From: Candidatus Zipacnadum vermilionense
Lineage (GTDB): Bacteria; Armatimonadota; Zipacnadia; Zipacnadales; Zipacnadaceae
Direction of reading: 5' to 3'
Length of the DNA: 43,154 bases
Assembly: GCA_029821755.1 (NCBI GenBank)
Contig: JALGSV010000029.1
Location: 1 to 43,154, forward strand
The position numbers and the translations under genes are program-made. The notes beneath the pieces are model-generated. The model did no database searches. It was not told where the DNA came from and was given only the letters and a program-made list of their open reading frames with translations. Numbering within the stretch: the stretch's first letter is position 1; every line of letters starts with the position of its first letter. Below, in pieces: positions 15,045 through 24,383 of this stretch.

Positions 15045-16268
15045 TCAGTCCTCTAGGAGTCTCGGGATCTCCTGCTCTTTTCCGCCTTCCTCCGCCGAGA
15101 CGTAGGCAGCGTAGATGGTGGCGGTGGTGTCTAGGGCGAGAGCGAGATCGCTCTGGGGCTGCCTCCGGCCGGCTATGCACTCCAGGAAGTCCTGCAGCTC
15201 GGCCTGGTAGCCCATGGTGAAATGCTCGTCGGGGGCGACCGGGGACCAACCCTCTTTGGTGCTGATCTTCTCGACAGTGTAGATGTCCGCAAAATTCTCC
15301 CCGCACGGGTTGAAGGTGTCCATCAGGTCGTTGGGGTTAAGCCGGCAACGGGCACGATGGTTGTTGGCAAAGACCTCCACGTAGTCGTATATGCCGCCCA
15401 GGACCAGCTCGCAGGTGATCACGTCCGCCACCGTGCCGTCCTCAAAGACCACGTGCATCTGGCCGTAGTCCTCGATGTCGTGGTAGTCGGTGCGGAGGAA
15501 GCCCTGGTCGTCGTAGTCGGGCAGGCGGGTTATTTCATGCGTGCGGGCGGAGACACTTACCGGGCGCAGCGGGCGGCCCAAGCGGGTGAGGCCCTCGACG
15601 CGCTTGAGGTACAAGAGCGCCCCCAGTGGGTGGCAGCCCTTGCCGATCAGCGACCCGCCTCCGGCGAAGCGCCAGATGCCGTAGACCGGCGAAGCCGAAC
15701 CATTATGCGACTCCTCCCCATACATGCGCAAGACCTGGGCGCGGGTCTTCTCCAGAATCTCACGCTCCTTTTGCACCGCCGGGGCGTAGACGAAGTTCTC
15801 GGCGTAGCCGCAGATCACGCCGGCGGAGGAGACGGCGGCGGAAAGGGCGGCGAGGGAGTCCATGACGGCGGCGAGCATGGGAGACTTGGGGGCGAGGTCC
15901 CCGCGCCAGGGGGAGGCCTGACTCCCGGCCCCCGCTCCTGCCGGGAGCGGGGGTTCCGAGGGGCCGAAGTAGCCCGTCAGCGGCTTCTCGATGATGAAAT
16001 GCTTGCCGGCCGCGGCGGCCTGGAGTATCTGCTCCTGGTGGACAGAGGGTGGGGAGAGGATGTCGAGGACGTCTACATCCTGCAGCAAGGCCTCCACCGA
16101 GTCGTAGGCCCGCAGGCCCCGGGCGGCGGCGAAGGCCTCGCGGCTCTCAGCGCGCAAGGAGGTAAGGCCGACGATCTCCAGCGGCACGCCGTAGACGCGG
16201 CGCAAGCACTCCACATGGTAATCGGCGGCAAAGCCCGCGCCAACCAGGCCGATGCGCAAGGGTTTCAT
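15045..16268 (-). CDS. Gfo/Idh/MocA-family oxidoreductase with palindromic insert
   Basis: A 407-residue NAD(P)-dependent oxidoreductase of sugar derivatives. The Rossmann motif GLVGAGFAADYH is at residues 7-18 and the catalytic EKP at 94-96. The ATG at 16268 directly precedes the Rossmann strand; a longer open frame upstream lacks family-like sequence. Residues about 104-123 (Gly/Pro/Ala-rich, with PPLPAGAGAG) are encoded by a near-perfect palindrome at 15929-15953, probably an in-frame insertion of an extragenic repeat in a surface loop. The rest aligns well, so activity may be kept. A TTGACA-N17-TATGGT promoter lies 112 bases upstream; this is the first gene of the four-gene minus-strand unit. 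Confidence 0.88.
   Translation of the reverse strand: MKPLRIGLVGAGFAADYHVECLRRVYGVPLEIVGLTSLRAESREAFAAARGLRAYDSVEALLQDVDVLDILSPPSVHQEQILQAAAAGKHFIIEKPLTGYFGPSEPPLPAGAGAGSQASPWRGDLAPKSPMLAAVMDSLAALSAAVSSAGVICGYAENFVYAPAVQKEREILEKTRAQVLRMYGEESHNGSASPVYGIWRFAGGGSLIGKGCHPLGALLYLKRVEGLTRLGRPLRPVSVSARTHEITRLPDYDDQGFLRTDYHDIEDYGQMHVVFEDGTVADVITCELVLGGIYDYVEVFANNHRARCRLNPNDLMDTFNPCGENFADIYTVEKISTKEGWSPVAPDEHFTMGYQAELQDFLECIAGRRQPQSDLALALDTTATIYAAYVSAEEGGKEQEIPRLLED
15929..15953. repeat. Palindrome inside the Gfo/Idh reading frame
   Basis: CCCCCGCTCC (15929-15938) and GGAGCGGGGG (15944-15953) form a 10-bp stem with a 5-base loop within coding sequence. It encodes low-complexity Pro/Ala/Gly residues on the minus strand and does not disturb the frame. 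Confidence 0.75.
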
Positions 16269-16649
16269 GAGTATCGTCTCGCTAAGGGGGAACCGGCGGC
16301 AGCCCGGCGTTGTTGTTCGTGGTATCTTCGCGGGGCACGGGGGGATTCCTCCCTGCCGCCGAGCCCGGGCCGAGCGCATACCATAGGCGGCCGAGAAGGC
16401 CCTGTCAATATTTTATCAACCACAAGAAGGTATCTGGGCAGGGCACGGAGAAGAGACCGACCGCTGCCGATTCTAGGACTGCGCTGTAGTGCCAGCCCCG
16501 TAAGGATCGTCCGCAAGCTCTCCCTGCAAATAACTGGTTGTGTGAGGGCGCGTGGGTGTGTCCCAATGGGGGGGACGGGCCGGACAGGTCCCGTCCCGCT
16601 ACTGCGCACGGATCACCTCTACGGCCCCCTCCAGGTTAGCAGACGGTAC
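16269..16649. other. Divergent intergenic region
   Basis: These 381 bases separate the divergent Gfo/Idh (minus) and OPT-like (plus) genes. An AT-rich patch at 16405-16430 contains the minus-strand promoter described separately. No convincing plus-strand promoter was found, though one should exist upstream of 16650. I see no gene; the open frame that extends upstream from the OPT-like protein here has no membrane or family character. Confidence 0.5.
16380..16408 (-). promoter_or_regulatory. Predicted sigma70-type promoter of the Gfo/Idh gene
   Basis: TTGACA (16408-16403, minus strand) is followed after 17 bases by TATGGT (16385-16380). The perfect -35 with a 4/6 -10 lies 112 bases before the ATG at 16268, in an otherwise GC-rich region. 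Confidence 0.6.
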
Positions 16650-19220
16650 ATGCCTGACGACAATCGCACAACTTACCTGCCCGGCATTACCCTGCGTTCG
16701 GTAGCGACCAGCGTGCTTTGCTTGCTGGTGGCGGGGATGTATCTGCAGATCGCCGAGGTCATACTGGGCGCCACCAACGCCATGGCCGAGCACGCGCTGC
16801 CGGTGCCGGCGATGGTGGTCTTCGTCGGGCTGACGCTGATCGTCGGGATCATCTACGCCCTGACTCGTTTCCGGCTGCTGACCAAGCCGGAGGTGCTGTG
16901 CGTGCTGGTGGCGATGCTGATCGCCGGGCCGATGATGACGCAGGGGATGTGGCACCGGCTGGTGGGGCTACTGGCCGCGCCGCCCAAGTCAGAGTCCTTC
17001 CAGTTCATCGACGCCTACAACGACAAGCTCTGGCCACACGGGCCGAATCTGGTACCGAAAGGCCTGGATCAAGCCCAGGAGAAGGACCTGAAGGTCACCG
17101 GCAACCCGCCGACCTGGCAGGAAGTCGAGTACGAGACCGGCCGCAAGGCGACGCTGCCAGTGCTGGCCAACCAGAACAAGGGCGAGGTCAGCTCCGTTAC
17201 CCTCACCATTCCCCTCAAGCGCGAGGGCAAGCCGCACCTGATTCCCGGAGAGCCTTACCTGATCAGTTTCCTCGCCAAGCCGGACGACCTGGCGCCGGAT
17301 GCCTTCTTTTTCTGCAGATTGCATAATGATGGAGGAGAGAAGTTCGCGGAGGTCATCAACTCCAAGGAGAAATCCAAGGTTACCTTCCTGCACCAAAAGG
17401 GGTTCCTGCGCGTGGGGACGTACGGGACGGTCGTGGGGGCGGAGGCCAAGGACTCGGTGCAGATGGAGTTGGGGCTGAGCGGAACGGGTTCACTGGCGGT
17501 GTACGACCCCAAGCTGTTTAGCGTCGCGGCGATGGAGCACATCTACACCGGGCGGCGGCTGATCAAGCAGAGCGAGTATGACAAGCTGCCGGAGGCGGAG
17601 CGGGCGGGGCTAGTCCCGCAGCCGGACAACATGATCAGCCCGGCCGGGGTGTGGTTCCTGACCACCGGCTACATTCCCCTGAAGCCGTGGCTGACCCCGG
17701 CGATTGCCTGGTCGACGCTGATCTTCCTCATCCTGCTGGCGACACTGGCGCTCAACGTCATCATGCGCAAGCAGTGGGCGGAGAACGAGCGCTATCCCTT
17801 CCCCCTGTTCCAAATCCCCTACGCCCTGATTGGGCATGAGGACGAGAGCCCCCGGGCGGCCTTCGCGGCCATCTGGAAGAATCCCTACCTGTGGATCGGG
17901 TTCGGCATATCCTTGGCCTGGTGTATGGTCAAAGGGTGGCACTTCTACAACAACAACATCCCGCCAATGAACCCGGAGATCGGGCTCAAGCAATACATCA
18001 CCGACCCGCGCTGGGGGCAGATGTGGGAGGTCACCTTCACCGTCAAAGCCCTGTTCGTGAGCCTGGCGATGTTCATGGAGCTCAACGTCCTGCTCAGCCT
18101 GGTGGTGGGGTTTTTCATCTACCGGTCGCTGTTCTGGATCGGGGAGTTCACCAACCTCAAGACCTACACCGGCTATCCCTTCCGCTATGAGCAGGCCATC
18201 GGGGCCTACCTCGCCTACGCGGGCGTGGTGGTGTTCTTCACGCGCAAGTACCTGTGGCGGGTGTTCAAGCAGGCCTTCGGGCGGGAGAATGCGCAGTCGG
18301 CCAAGGTGGAAACCTTCTCCTACCGGGTGGCCATCATCTTGCTGCTGGCATGTTTCCTGGGGGCGGCGGGGTGGGCGGCATGGCTGGGAGTGTCGCGCTG
18401 GGTCATCCTGCTGTACTTCGCCTTCCTGGTGCTCATCGGTTTCGTGGCCTCCAAGCTGCGGGCCGAGGCGGGGTTTGTCTTCGGCTACTTCACGCCCTAC
18501 AACGCCATGCTATTGCTGACGCTACTGGGCGGGATGACAGTCTTCGGGGCCAGCGGGATAATGGTGTGCCTGATCGCCTCGGGGTTCATCACGGTGACGG
18601 TTTTCTTCCTCATCCCTGGTGTGCAGCTGGAGTTGATGGAATTCGGCAGGCGCTACAGAATCGTGCCGCGGCATGTACTTTACACCTGCATACTTGGCAT
18701 CCTGGGCGGGCTGTTCATCGGCGGCTGGGTGTTCCTTTCCAACGCCTACGCGATAGGCGGGGACAACATCAAGTACCAGTGGGCCTTTGACCAGAACTGG
18801 TTCTTCGGGTCCTACCGGTCGGAGTTGTCGGCAGCCAGCAGTGAGTTCCAGCGGGCGAGCGAGGGGATACAGATCTCCAAGGCGGCGCCGCCCGCCAACT
18901 GGGGCTATGCCTTTGGGGGGCTGCTCACGGTTATCGTCGCCGTCTTGCGGCAGCTATATGCAGGATTCTGGTTCCACCCGATCGGGTTGATACTGGGGTC
19001 GTCGTACTACGTAGAGGGAGTATGGGGGAGCGTGCTGGTGGCGTGGATCATTCGCAGTGTGGTATTGCGTCTGGGCGGCGCAGCGACGGTCAAGAACAAG
19101 TTACTGCCCTTCTTCGCAGGCTTCTTCCTGGCGGCGGTGCTCAGCGTACTGATCTGGGATATGTACGCCTGGCATCTGCAGACCCAGGGAGTGGAACGAC
19201 TGTATAGCGGAATGCCTTAG
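16650..19220 (+). CDS. Large polytopic membrane protein, OPT-like (DUF6785/DUF6784 type)
   Basis: An 856-residue integral membrane protein. Three membrane segments lie in residues 1-95 (for example SVLCLLVAGMYLQIAEVI), then an extracytoplasmic beta-rich domain at about 100-345, then roughly ten further segments. The stretch NERYPFPLFQIPYALIG, the late FWFHPIGLILGSSYYVEG, and a final hydrophobic stretch with FFAGFFLAAVL match what I recall of DUF6785/DUF6784 proteins, which look distantly related to OPT oligopeptide transporters. The ATG at 16650 is chosen because the membrane region starts right after it; only a weak ribosome site is seen. It heads a plus-strand series with ABC transporter genes. 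The substrate is unknown; a peptide or metal-chelate is possible by analogy with OPT. Confidence 0.75.
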   Translation: MPDDNRTTYLPGITLRSVATSVLCLLVAGMYLQIAEVILGATNAMAEHALPVPAMVVFVGLTLIVGIIYALTRFRLLTKPEVLCVLVAMLIAGPMMTQGMWHRLVGLLAAPPKSESFQFIDAYNDKLWPHGPNLVPKGLDQAQEKDLKVTGNPPTWQEVEYETGRKATLPVLANQNKGEVSSVTLTIPLKREGKPHLIPGEPYLISFLAKPDDLAPDAFFFCRLHNDGGEKFAEVINSKEKSKVTFLHQKGFLRVGTYGTVVGAEAKDSVQMELGLSGTGSLAVYDPKLFSVAAMEHIYTGRRLIKQSEYDKLPEAERAGLVPQPDNMISPAGVWFLTTGYIPLKPWLTPAIAWSTLIFLILLATLALNVIMRKQWAENERYPFPLFQIPYALIGHEDESPRAAFAAIWKNPYLWIGFGISLAWCMVKGWHFYNNNIPPMNPEIGLKQYITDPRWGQMWEVTFTVKALFVSLAMFMELNVLLSLVVGFFIYRSLFWIGEFTNLKTYTGYPFRYEQAIGAYLAYAGVVVFFTRKYLWRVFKQAFGRENAQSAKVETFSYRVAIILLLACFLGAAGWAAWLGVSRWVILLYFAFLVLIGFVASKLRAEAGFVFGYFTPYNAMLLLTLLGGMTVFGASGIMVCLIASGFITVTVFFLIPGVQLELMEFGRRYRIVPRHVLYTCILGILGGLFIGGWVFLSNAYAIGGDNIKYQWAFDQNWFFGSYRSELSAASSEFQRASEGIQISKAAPPANWGYAFGGLLTVIVAVLRQLYAGFWFHPIGLILGSSYYVEGVWGSVLVAWIIRSVVLRLGGAATVKNKLLPFFAGFFLAAVLSVLIWDMYAWHLQTQGVERLYSGMP

Positions 19221-19310
19221 GGACAACAGGCACAACGCCAGAGAGAACAGCAGGGGACACCGGTGCAGAGCCCGGTGCTGCTGGGAATGCGTATCGTCGT
19301 ATAGGGAGAT

Positions 19311-22300
19311 ATGAAAGAACGCGGCTCGGGCATAATTGGGCAGATAGTGACGGCGGTGGCGCTGATCGTCGTGACCTTTGTGGCCATCGGTATCTTCCTG
19401 CACGTATTCGCGCCCAAGCCCTATGAGTCAAAGGTGGCGCCCTTCAGCGGGTACGATCCCGCACCGATGCAGAGCGCGGTGGCACCGACAGCGGTGCGGG
19501 CGACCATGGATACCATCGTGGACTTCGGCTCACGCTTCATGGGGCAGCCGGGGTTCTACAAGACCGAGGAGTTCATTAAGGCCCAGTACGAGGCGGCGGG
19601 GCTGGAAGTCCTCGAGCAAGATATTGACACCCCCGCCCCACGCACGACGCTCGCCGAAGTCCTCTCCCCCACCGGGGAGCGGCTCCCCGCCAAGCTATAC
19701 CCCTTCATGCCCAACCAGATGCAGCCGATGGTGACGCCGGAGGAAGGCCTGACCGGCGAGCTGGTGCTGCTCAACGATGAGGTGCTGCGCACCCGGCCCA
19801 GCTTCCTGGGTGTCATCGGGCTGCTCAACAACGCGGACAAGGCGCCGGAGGGCTTCGGGTACGACTGGATCAAGTACGCACAACTGGGCATCTCGGCGCT
19901 GATCATCACCCATCCGGACGGGATGGACAAGATCGTCTGGTCCAGCACGGCCACGATGACCTCCACCAACCCCGTGAACTACGTGCGGTTGGTGGCGACG
20001 CCGGATATCTTGGGGTATGTGGGGCAGCAGATCACGCTGCGGGTCAAGACCGAGTACGCACGGGTGGCCAGCCGGACCATCGTGGCCCACCTGCCGGCGA
20101 AGCAGGAGGCCAAGGAAGTGGTGGTGGTCTGCTCCACTTACGATGCCGCTAGCCTGCTACCGGATAGCGCGCCGGGGTTCGCCAATGCGCTCTCGACGGC
20201 GACGACGCTGAACATGGCGAAGGCCTTCCGCGGCTACCAGTCCGCACTGCGGCGCGATGTGATCTTCGTCAACCTGGGGGCGGGGGTGGTAGCGCAGGAC
20301 GCGCTCAACGAGCTGCTGTGGGCAACCGGGACCGCGATCAACCCGGCCTCGCGGCGCCCGGAGATCGTGGTCCTACAGAAGGAAAACGAGACGCGACTCA
20401 AGCAGGTGCAGGAGGTGCAGGACTGCTTCAAGGACCCGGACTTTGCCTCCGATCCCAACGCGACGGCGCAGAAGAAGGCCGGGCTACCCCCGGCGACGCG
20501 AGCCTTCCTGGAAGAGCAGTCCAAGTACGTCCTCAACACGCTGGTCTTTGAGTTGTCGGAGGACCTGCTGCAGGCCAAGCTGGTCTTCGAGCGTGAGGGC
20601 GGCAAGGACCTGTCTCTCCCCTCCTATGCGGCGTACCAGGTCGTGAAGGAGAAGTACGACGCGGCCTTCTCGTCGGCGGGGTACAACTTGGGGAAACTGC
20701 TAGCCACCAAGGCCGACTTCGTGCGGGACTACCGGATACAAGACCTGCTGCAGGCGCGATTTGAAGAGCTGCTGGCCTTCCACCAGGCGCAGCAGAGACG
20801 GCTGGAGCAATCGCTGGCCCTGCACGATCTCTTCCGGCAGTATAGCGGGGTGCTGGTGATCTGCCCGCAACTAGTCACCTCCGGGGACCGGAAGCTGCCG
20901 GAGACGATCAGTTTCTCGATGGGCCAGGACACCAAGCACGGGGAGCAGGCGCAGGCCCTCAAGAACCTGCTGACCGACGCGGTGGCGCGACTGGGGGTGG
21001 CCCAGCAGATCACGCTGGATTTCGTGGGTAAGGACCAGGGCTCGAAGGTCAGTACGACTACCAGCCTGATCCCGCTGGCAGCGGCGTTGTGGTCGGCATA
21101 CTCCTACCCGGCCTATAGCGTGGTCAACGGCACGGGGCTGTACGCCGAGTGGGCCGACCCGGTGGAACACCCCACCTCACGGGACCTGGAGAGCATCCAC
21201 TACTCGCTGGCGGTGCTGGGGGAGGCGACGCTCTCGGCAGCGCTAGGCAACGGGCGCTTCACTAGCCTAACTACCTCGCGCTGGATCCAGGACTACTACG
21301 GCCGGGTGTACTGCTCCAACGTTGGGGAGTCGATCATCCCCAACTACCCGCTCAAGAACGCGCTGATAGCCACCAAGCAGTGGGGGGCGCCGCTGGGCTG
21401 GTACCCAGGCTGGTTCCCACAGCGGATCTTCCTGACCGACCCCTACGGGCGCTACGATCATCGTTCTTCCCCAGGAACGCTGCAGTCCAACCCCTGGCTG
21501 CTTTCCCCGGACTGCGCCGGCTATGGCCGGGACGGGGTCATCGCCTACATGAAGGACGAAGGGCTGTCGGCCCAGTCGATCTACAAGTCGATGGAGATTC
21601 CGGGCAATGCGCTGAACAGGCCGATAAACCTGGTGGCATACCGGGCCGCCCCGGTGTCGATCATGGATATGATCAACCCACAGACCTTCAAGCCCTTCAG
21701 CGCGGCGACGCTGATCAGCGAGAAGAGCCTGGCGGCCTTCCCCAGCACCAATCTGAACATGGACGACGGTATCTGCACGACCTTCGTCAAACCCGACGAG
21801 CGGTTTTACGTGACGCTGAAGGCGGGGTCGGTACAGAACGAGTTGGTGCAGGTGATCCGCTCGTTCATGCTGGGGACGGCCCTGGAGGATGCGCTGGCTC
21901 AGCAGCCGGTGGCGGGCTTGGGCAAGGAGATCCAGGGGGCGGGGTACCTACCGGCGGATACGCCGCGAGTGCTGGGCGTGCCGATGGAGATCGCCAAGTC
22001 GATGATCTTCGTCAACGGACGGCGGCTGGCGCTGGCGGACAACTACGGCATGGCGGACGAGCGGACCAAGCAGTTCCAGACCAAGTCGGTGGAGCTGGCC
22101 GAGGCGGCTGCCGATCCGAACGAGCCCGAGCACGCCGCGGTGTTACAGGCGCGCGACTCGGCCACCTATGCCACGCTCAACCACCCGGTGCTGCGTCAGA
22201 CCATCTCCGAGGCGGTCGTGGGCATCCTGTGGTACCTGGGACTGCTGGTGCCGTTTGTGTTCTTCTTCGAGAAGCTGGTCTTCGGCTTCAACGACATCCG

Positions 22301-24383
22301 CAAGCAACTGGGCGCCAACCTGATAATCTTCCTAGTGGTCTTCGGTCTGCTGCGCATGCTGCACCCGGCCTTCATGATGCTGCGGTCGCCCACGATGATC
22401 CTGCTGGGCTTCCTGATCTTCCTGTTCTCGACGGGGATCACGCTGCTGTTCTGGGGCAAGTTCCAGCAGAACCTGGAACAGGTCAAGCAGGCGCGGGGGC
22501 AGGTGACAGCGGCGGAGGTCAACCGCATGGGGGTGGTGGGCACCGCCTTCATGCTGGGTCTGAACAACATGCACCGGCGCAAGCTACGCACCGGCTTCAC
22601 CTGCGCCACGCTGATCCTGCTGACCTTCGTGATGATCTGCTTCACCTCGATCCGCAGCGATATTGTGGATCAGGCTACGGCGGTGGGCAAGGCACAGTAC
22701 ATCGGCTTCCTGGTGAAGAACGAAAAGTTCATCCCGCTGAGCGACGCCGAGCTGTTCGCCATGCAGACCAAGTACGGCGAGAAGTACGCGATAACGCAGC
22801 GGGTGATGTACGTGGGGACGGAGGAATGGCCCGCCAATGAGCGCAACAATCCCACGTTGGAGCTGATCTACGAGACGGGGCCGGACCAATCGCGCTCGGT
22901 GAACGGCGACAGCCTCCTGCTCTTCGGCGCCAAGGAGCCGCTGGTAAAGCACATGAAGTTCCTGACGCCGAACTGCTGGTTCACCGAGGCCCAGCAACAG
23001 GCCCAGACCGGGGATATCCCGGTGATCATCTCCGACGCCATGGCCGACAAGCTGGGGATTAACCCGCAAATGGTGGAGCAAGACGGGCTCACGGCCGCGC
23101 TCAACGGGCAGAAGTGCCTGATCCAGGGGATCTTTGATTCTGCGACGCTCAACGAGCTCACCGACCTGGACGGCAAGACGCTGCTGCCCTTCGACATCAC
23201 CGCCTTCGCCAACGTTAACAAGTCGGCTGATCCCAGCACCGGGGTGCTAACGGTAATCGCCGAGGACACCGACCCGCGGATCGACGCGGCTAAGATCATC
23301 CTGGCGCCAGCTCGGCCGATGGCGCTGACGGTGGATACGTCGTCCCGGATCATCAACTCCATCGCCGTGGTGCTGCGCGAGGGGACGCCGTACAAACAGG
23401 CCAAGTCGGTGATCGACTCGTACCTGGAGCAAAGCGGCAAGGCGACCTACTACGGGCTGGACAACTACGCCTTCCTGGGCAAGCGGACGCGGCAGTCCAC
23501 GCTGCTGGGCTCGATTGACATGCTGATCCCGCTGGTGATCGCGGCCCTGACCGTGCTCAACACCATGAAGGGCTCGGTCTATGAGCGGCGGGATGAGATC
23601 TTTGTGTACAACGCGGTGGGGATCGCGCCGCGGTACATCTTCTTCATGTTTTTCGCCGAGGCGTTCGTGTACGCGGTGGTGGGATCGGTGCTGGGGTACC
23701 TGCTCAGCCAGGGCACGGGCACGGTTCTGACCTTGACCGGATATACCGGCGGGCTGAATATGACCTTTACGTCGGCGACGACGATCTACGCGTCGCTGGC
23801 GATTGCGGCCTCGGTATTCGCCTCCACCTACTATCCGGCCAAGTCAGCAATGCAGATCGCGGCGCCGGCGGAAGACGCCGGGTGGCAGCTGCCCGAGCCG
23901 GAGGGCGACGTGGTGGGCTTCAACCTGCCCTTCACCTTCGATTACCGTGACCGCATCGCGGTTTTGTCCTTCTTCCACAAGTACCTGGTGGACCACGGCG
24001 AGGGCAGTTCCGGAGCCTTCTTCGCAGGGCCGCCGGTTCTTGGAATCTCAGACCGGACCGATCCGCTGGCCGATGACGGTTACATCCCGCAACTGGCAGT
24101 TACCATTTGGTTGAAGCCCTTTGATCTGGGGGTGTCGCAACACATCGTCATCAGCCTGCCCACGGACCCGGAAACCAAGGAACATGTCGCCAACGTGCAG
24201 ATGAATCGGCTATCGGGGTCGCTGGAGAACTGGAAGCGCACCAACCACGGCTTTGTAACGCTGGTGCGGCGGCACTTCCTGTACTGGCGGGCGGTGGGTC
24301 CGACGGAGCGGGCGGCAATGTTCGTAGAGGCCCGGGAACTGCTCCAGGCGGACCTCGGCGCAAAGGAGGGTGAGCATGGCTAA
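19311..24383 (+). CDS. Giant M28-peptidase-like ectodomain fused to FtsX-type ABC permease
   Basis: A 1690-residue membrane protein. There is a transmembrane anchor at 10-32, then about 930 extracytoplasmic residues. Part of this resembles an M28 aminopeptidase: a FGSRFMGQPGF-type propeptide-like start near 75, a PA-like insert (QLGISALIITHPDG), a core at 266-340, a helical insertion at 355-545 and an EHPTSRDLE motif near 625. The expected ligands are mostly absent: VVVCSTYD lacks the HYD histidine, APGFANALST lacks the Asp, and LGAGVVAQD lacks the Glu pair. Three membrane segments follow (965-1053), then a full FtsX module: one segment near 1098-1118, an ectodomain, three segments at about 1404-1510. 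It ends with a 175-residue cytoplasmic tail. It overlaps the next gene by 8 bases. Confidence 0.8.
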   Translation: MKERGSGIIGQIVTAVALIVVTFVAIGIFLHVFAPKPYESKVAPFSGYDPAPMQSAVAPTAVRATMDTIVDFGSRFMGQPGFYKTEEFIKAQYEAAGLEVLEQDIDTPAPRTTLAEVLSPTGERLPAKLYPFMPNQMQPMVTPEEGLTGELVLLNDEVLRTRPSFLGVIGLLNNADKAPEGFGYDWIKYAQLGISALIITHPDGMDKIVWSSTATMTSTNPVNYVRLVATPDILGYVGQQITLRVKTEYARVASRTIVAHLPAKQEAKEVVVVCSTYDAASLLPDSAPGFANALSTATTLNMAKAFRGYQSALRRDVIFVNLGAGVVAQDALNELLWATGTAINPASRRPEIVVLQKENETRLKQVQEVQDCFKDPDFASDPNATAQKKAGLPPATRAFLEEQSKYVLNTLVFELSEDLLQAKLVFEREGGKDLSLPSYAAYQVVKEKYDAAFSSAGYNLGKLLATKADFVRDYRIQDLLQARFEELLAFHQAQQRRLEQSLALHDLFRQYSGVLVICPQLVTSGDRKLPETISFSMGQDTKHGEQAQALKNLLTDAVARLGVAQQITLDFVGKDQGSKVSTTTSLIPLAAALWSAYSYPAYSVVNGTGLYAEWADPVEHPTSRDLESIHYSLAVLGEATLSAALGNGRFTSLTTSRWIQDYYGRVYCSNVGESIIPNYPLKNALIATKQWGAPLGWYPGWFPQRIFLTDPYGRYDHRSSPGTLQSNPWLLSPDCAGYGRDGVIAYMKDEGLSAQSIYKSMEIPGNALNRPINLVAYRAAPVSIMDMINPQTFKPFSAATLISEKSLAAFPSTNLNMDDGICTTFVKPDERFYVTLKAGSVQNELVQVIRSFMLGTALEDALAQQPVAGLGKEIQGAGYLPADTPRVLGVPMEIAKSMIFVNGRRLALADNYGMADERTKQFQTKSVELAEAAADPNEPEHAAVLQARDSATYATLNHPVLRQTISEAVVGILWYLGLLVPFVFFFEKLVFGFNDIRKQLGANLIIFLVVFGLLRMLHPAFMMLRSPTMILLGFLIFLFSTGITLLFWGKFQQNLEQVKQARGQVTAAEVNRMGVVGTAFMLGLNNMHRRKLRTGFTCATLILLTFVMICFTSIRSDIVDQATAVGKAQYIGFLVKNEKFIPLSDAELFAMQTKYGEKYAITQRVMYVGTEEWPANERNNPTLELIYETGPDQSRSVNGDSLLLFGAKEPLVKHMKFLTPNCWFTEAQQQAQTGDIPVIISDAMADKLGINPQMVEQDGLTAALNGQKCLIQGIFDSATLNELTDLDGKTLLPFDITAFANVNKSADPSTGVLTVIAEDTDPRIDAAKIILAPARPMALTVDTSSRIINSIAVVLREGTPYKQAKSVIDSYLEQSGKATYYGLDNYAFLGKRTRQSTLLGSIDMLIPLVIAALTVLNTMKGSVYERRDEIFVYNAVGIAPRYIFFMFFAEAFVYAVVGSVLGYLLSQGTGTVLTLTGYTGGLNMTFTSATTIYASLAIAASVFASTYYPAKSAMQIAAPAEDAGWQLPEPEGDVVGFNLPFTFDYRDRIAVLSFFHKYLVDHGEGSSGAFFAGPPVLGISDRTDPLADDGYIPQLAVTIWLKPFDLGVSQHIVISLPTDPETKEHVANVQMNRLSGSLENWKRTNHGFVTLVRRHFLYWRAVGPTERAAMFVEARELLQADLGAKEGEHG

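Noticed and set aside
15222-16649. 476-residue extension of the OPT-like protein
   Set aside because: It is antisense to the Gfo/Idh gene and has no membrane segments; the first hydrophobic segment follows the ATG at 16650.
21380-22840. 486-residue plus-strand open frame
   Set aside because: A shifted frame inside the giant permease gene, rich in Gly/Arg/Gln without domains.
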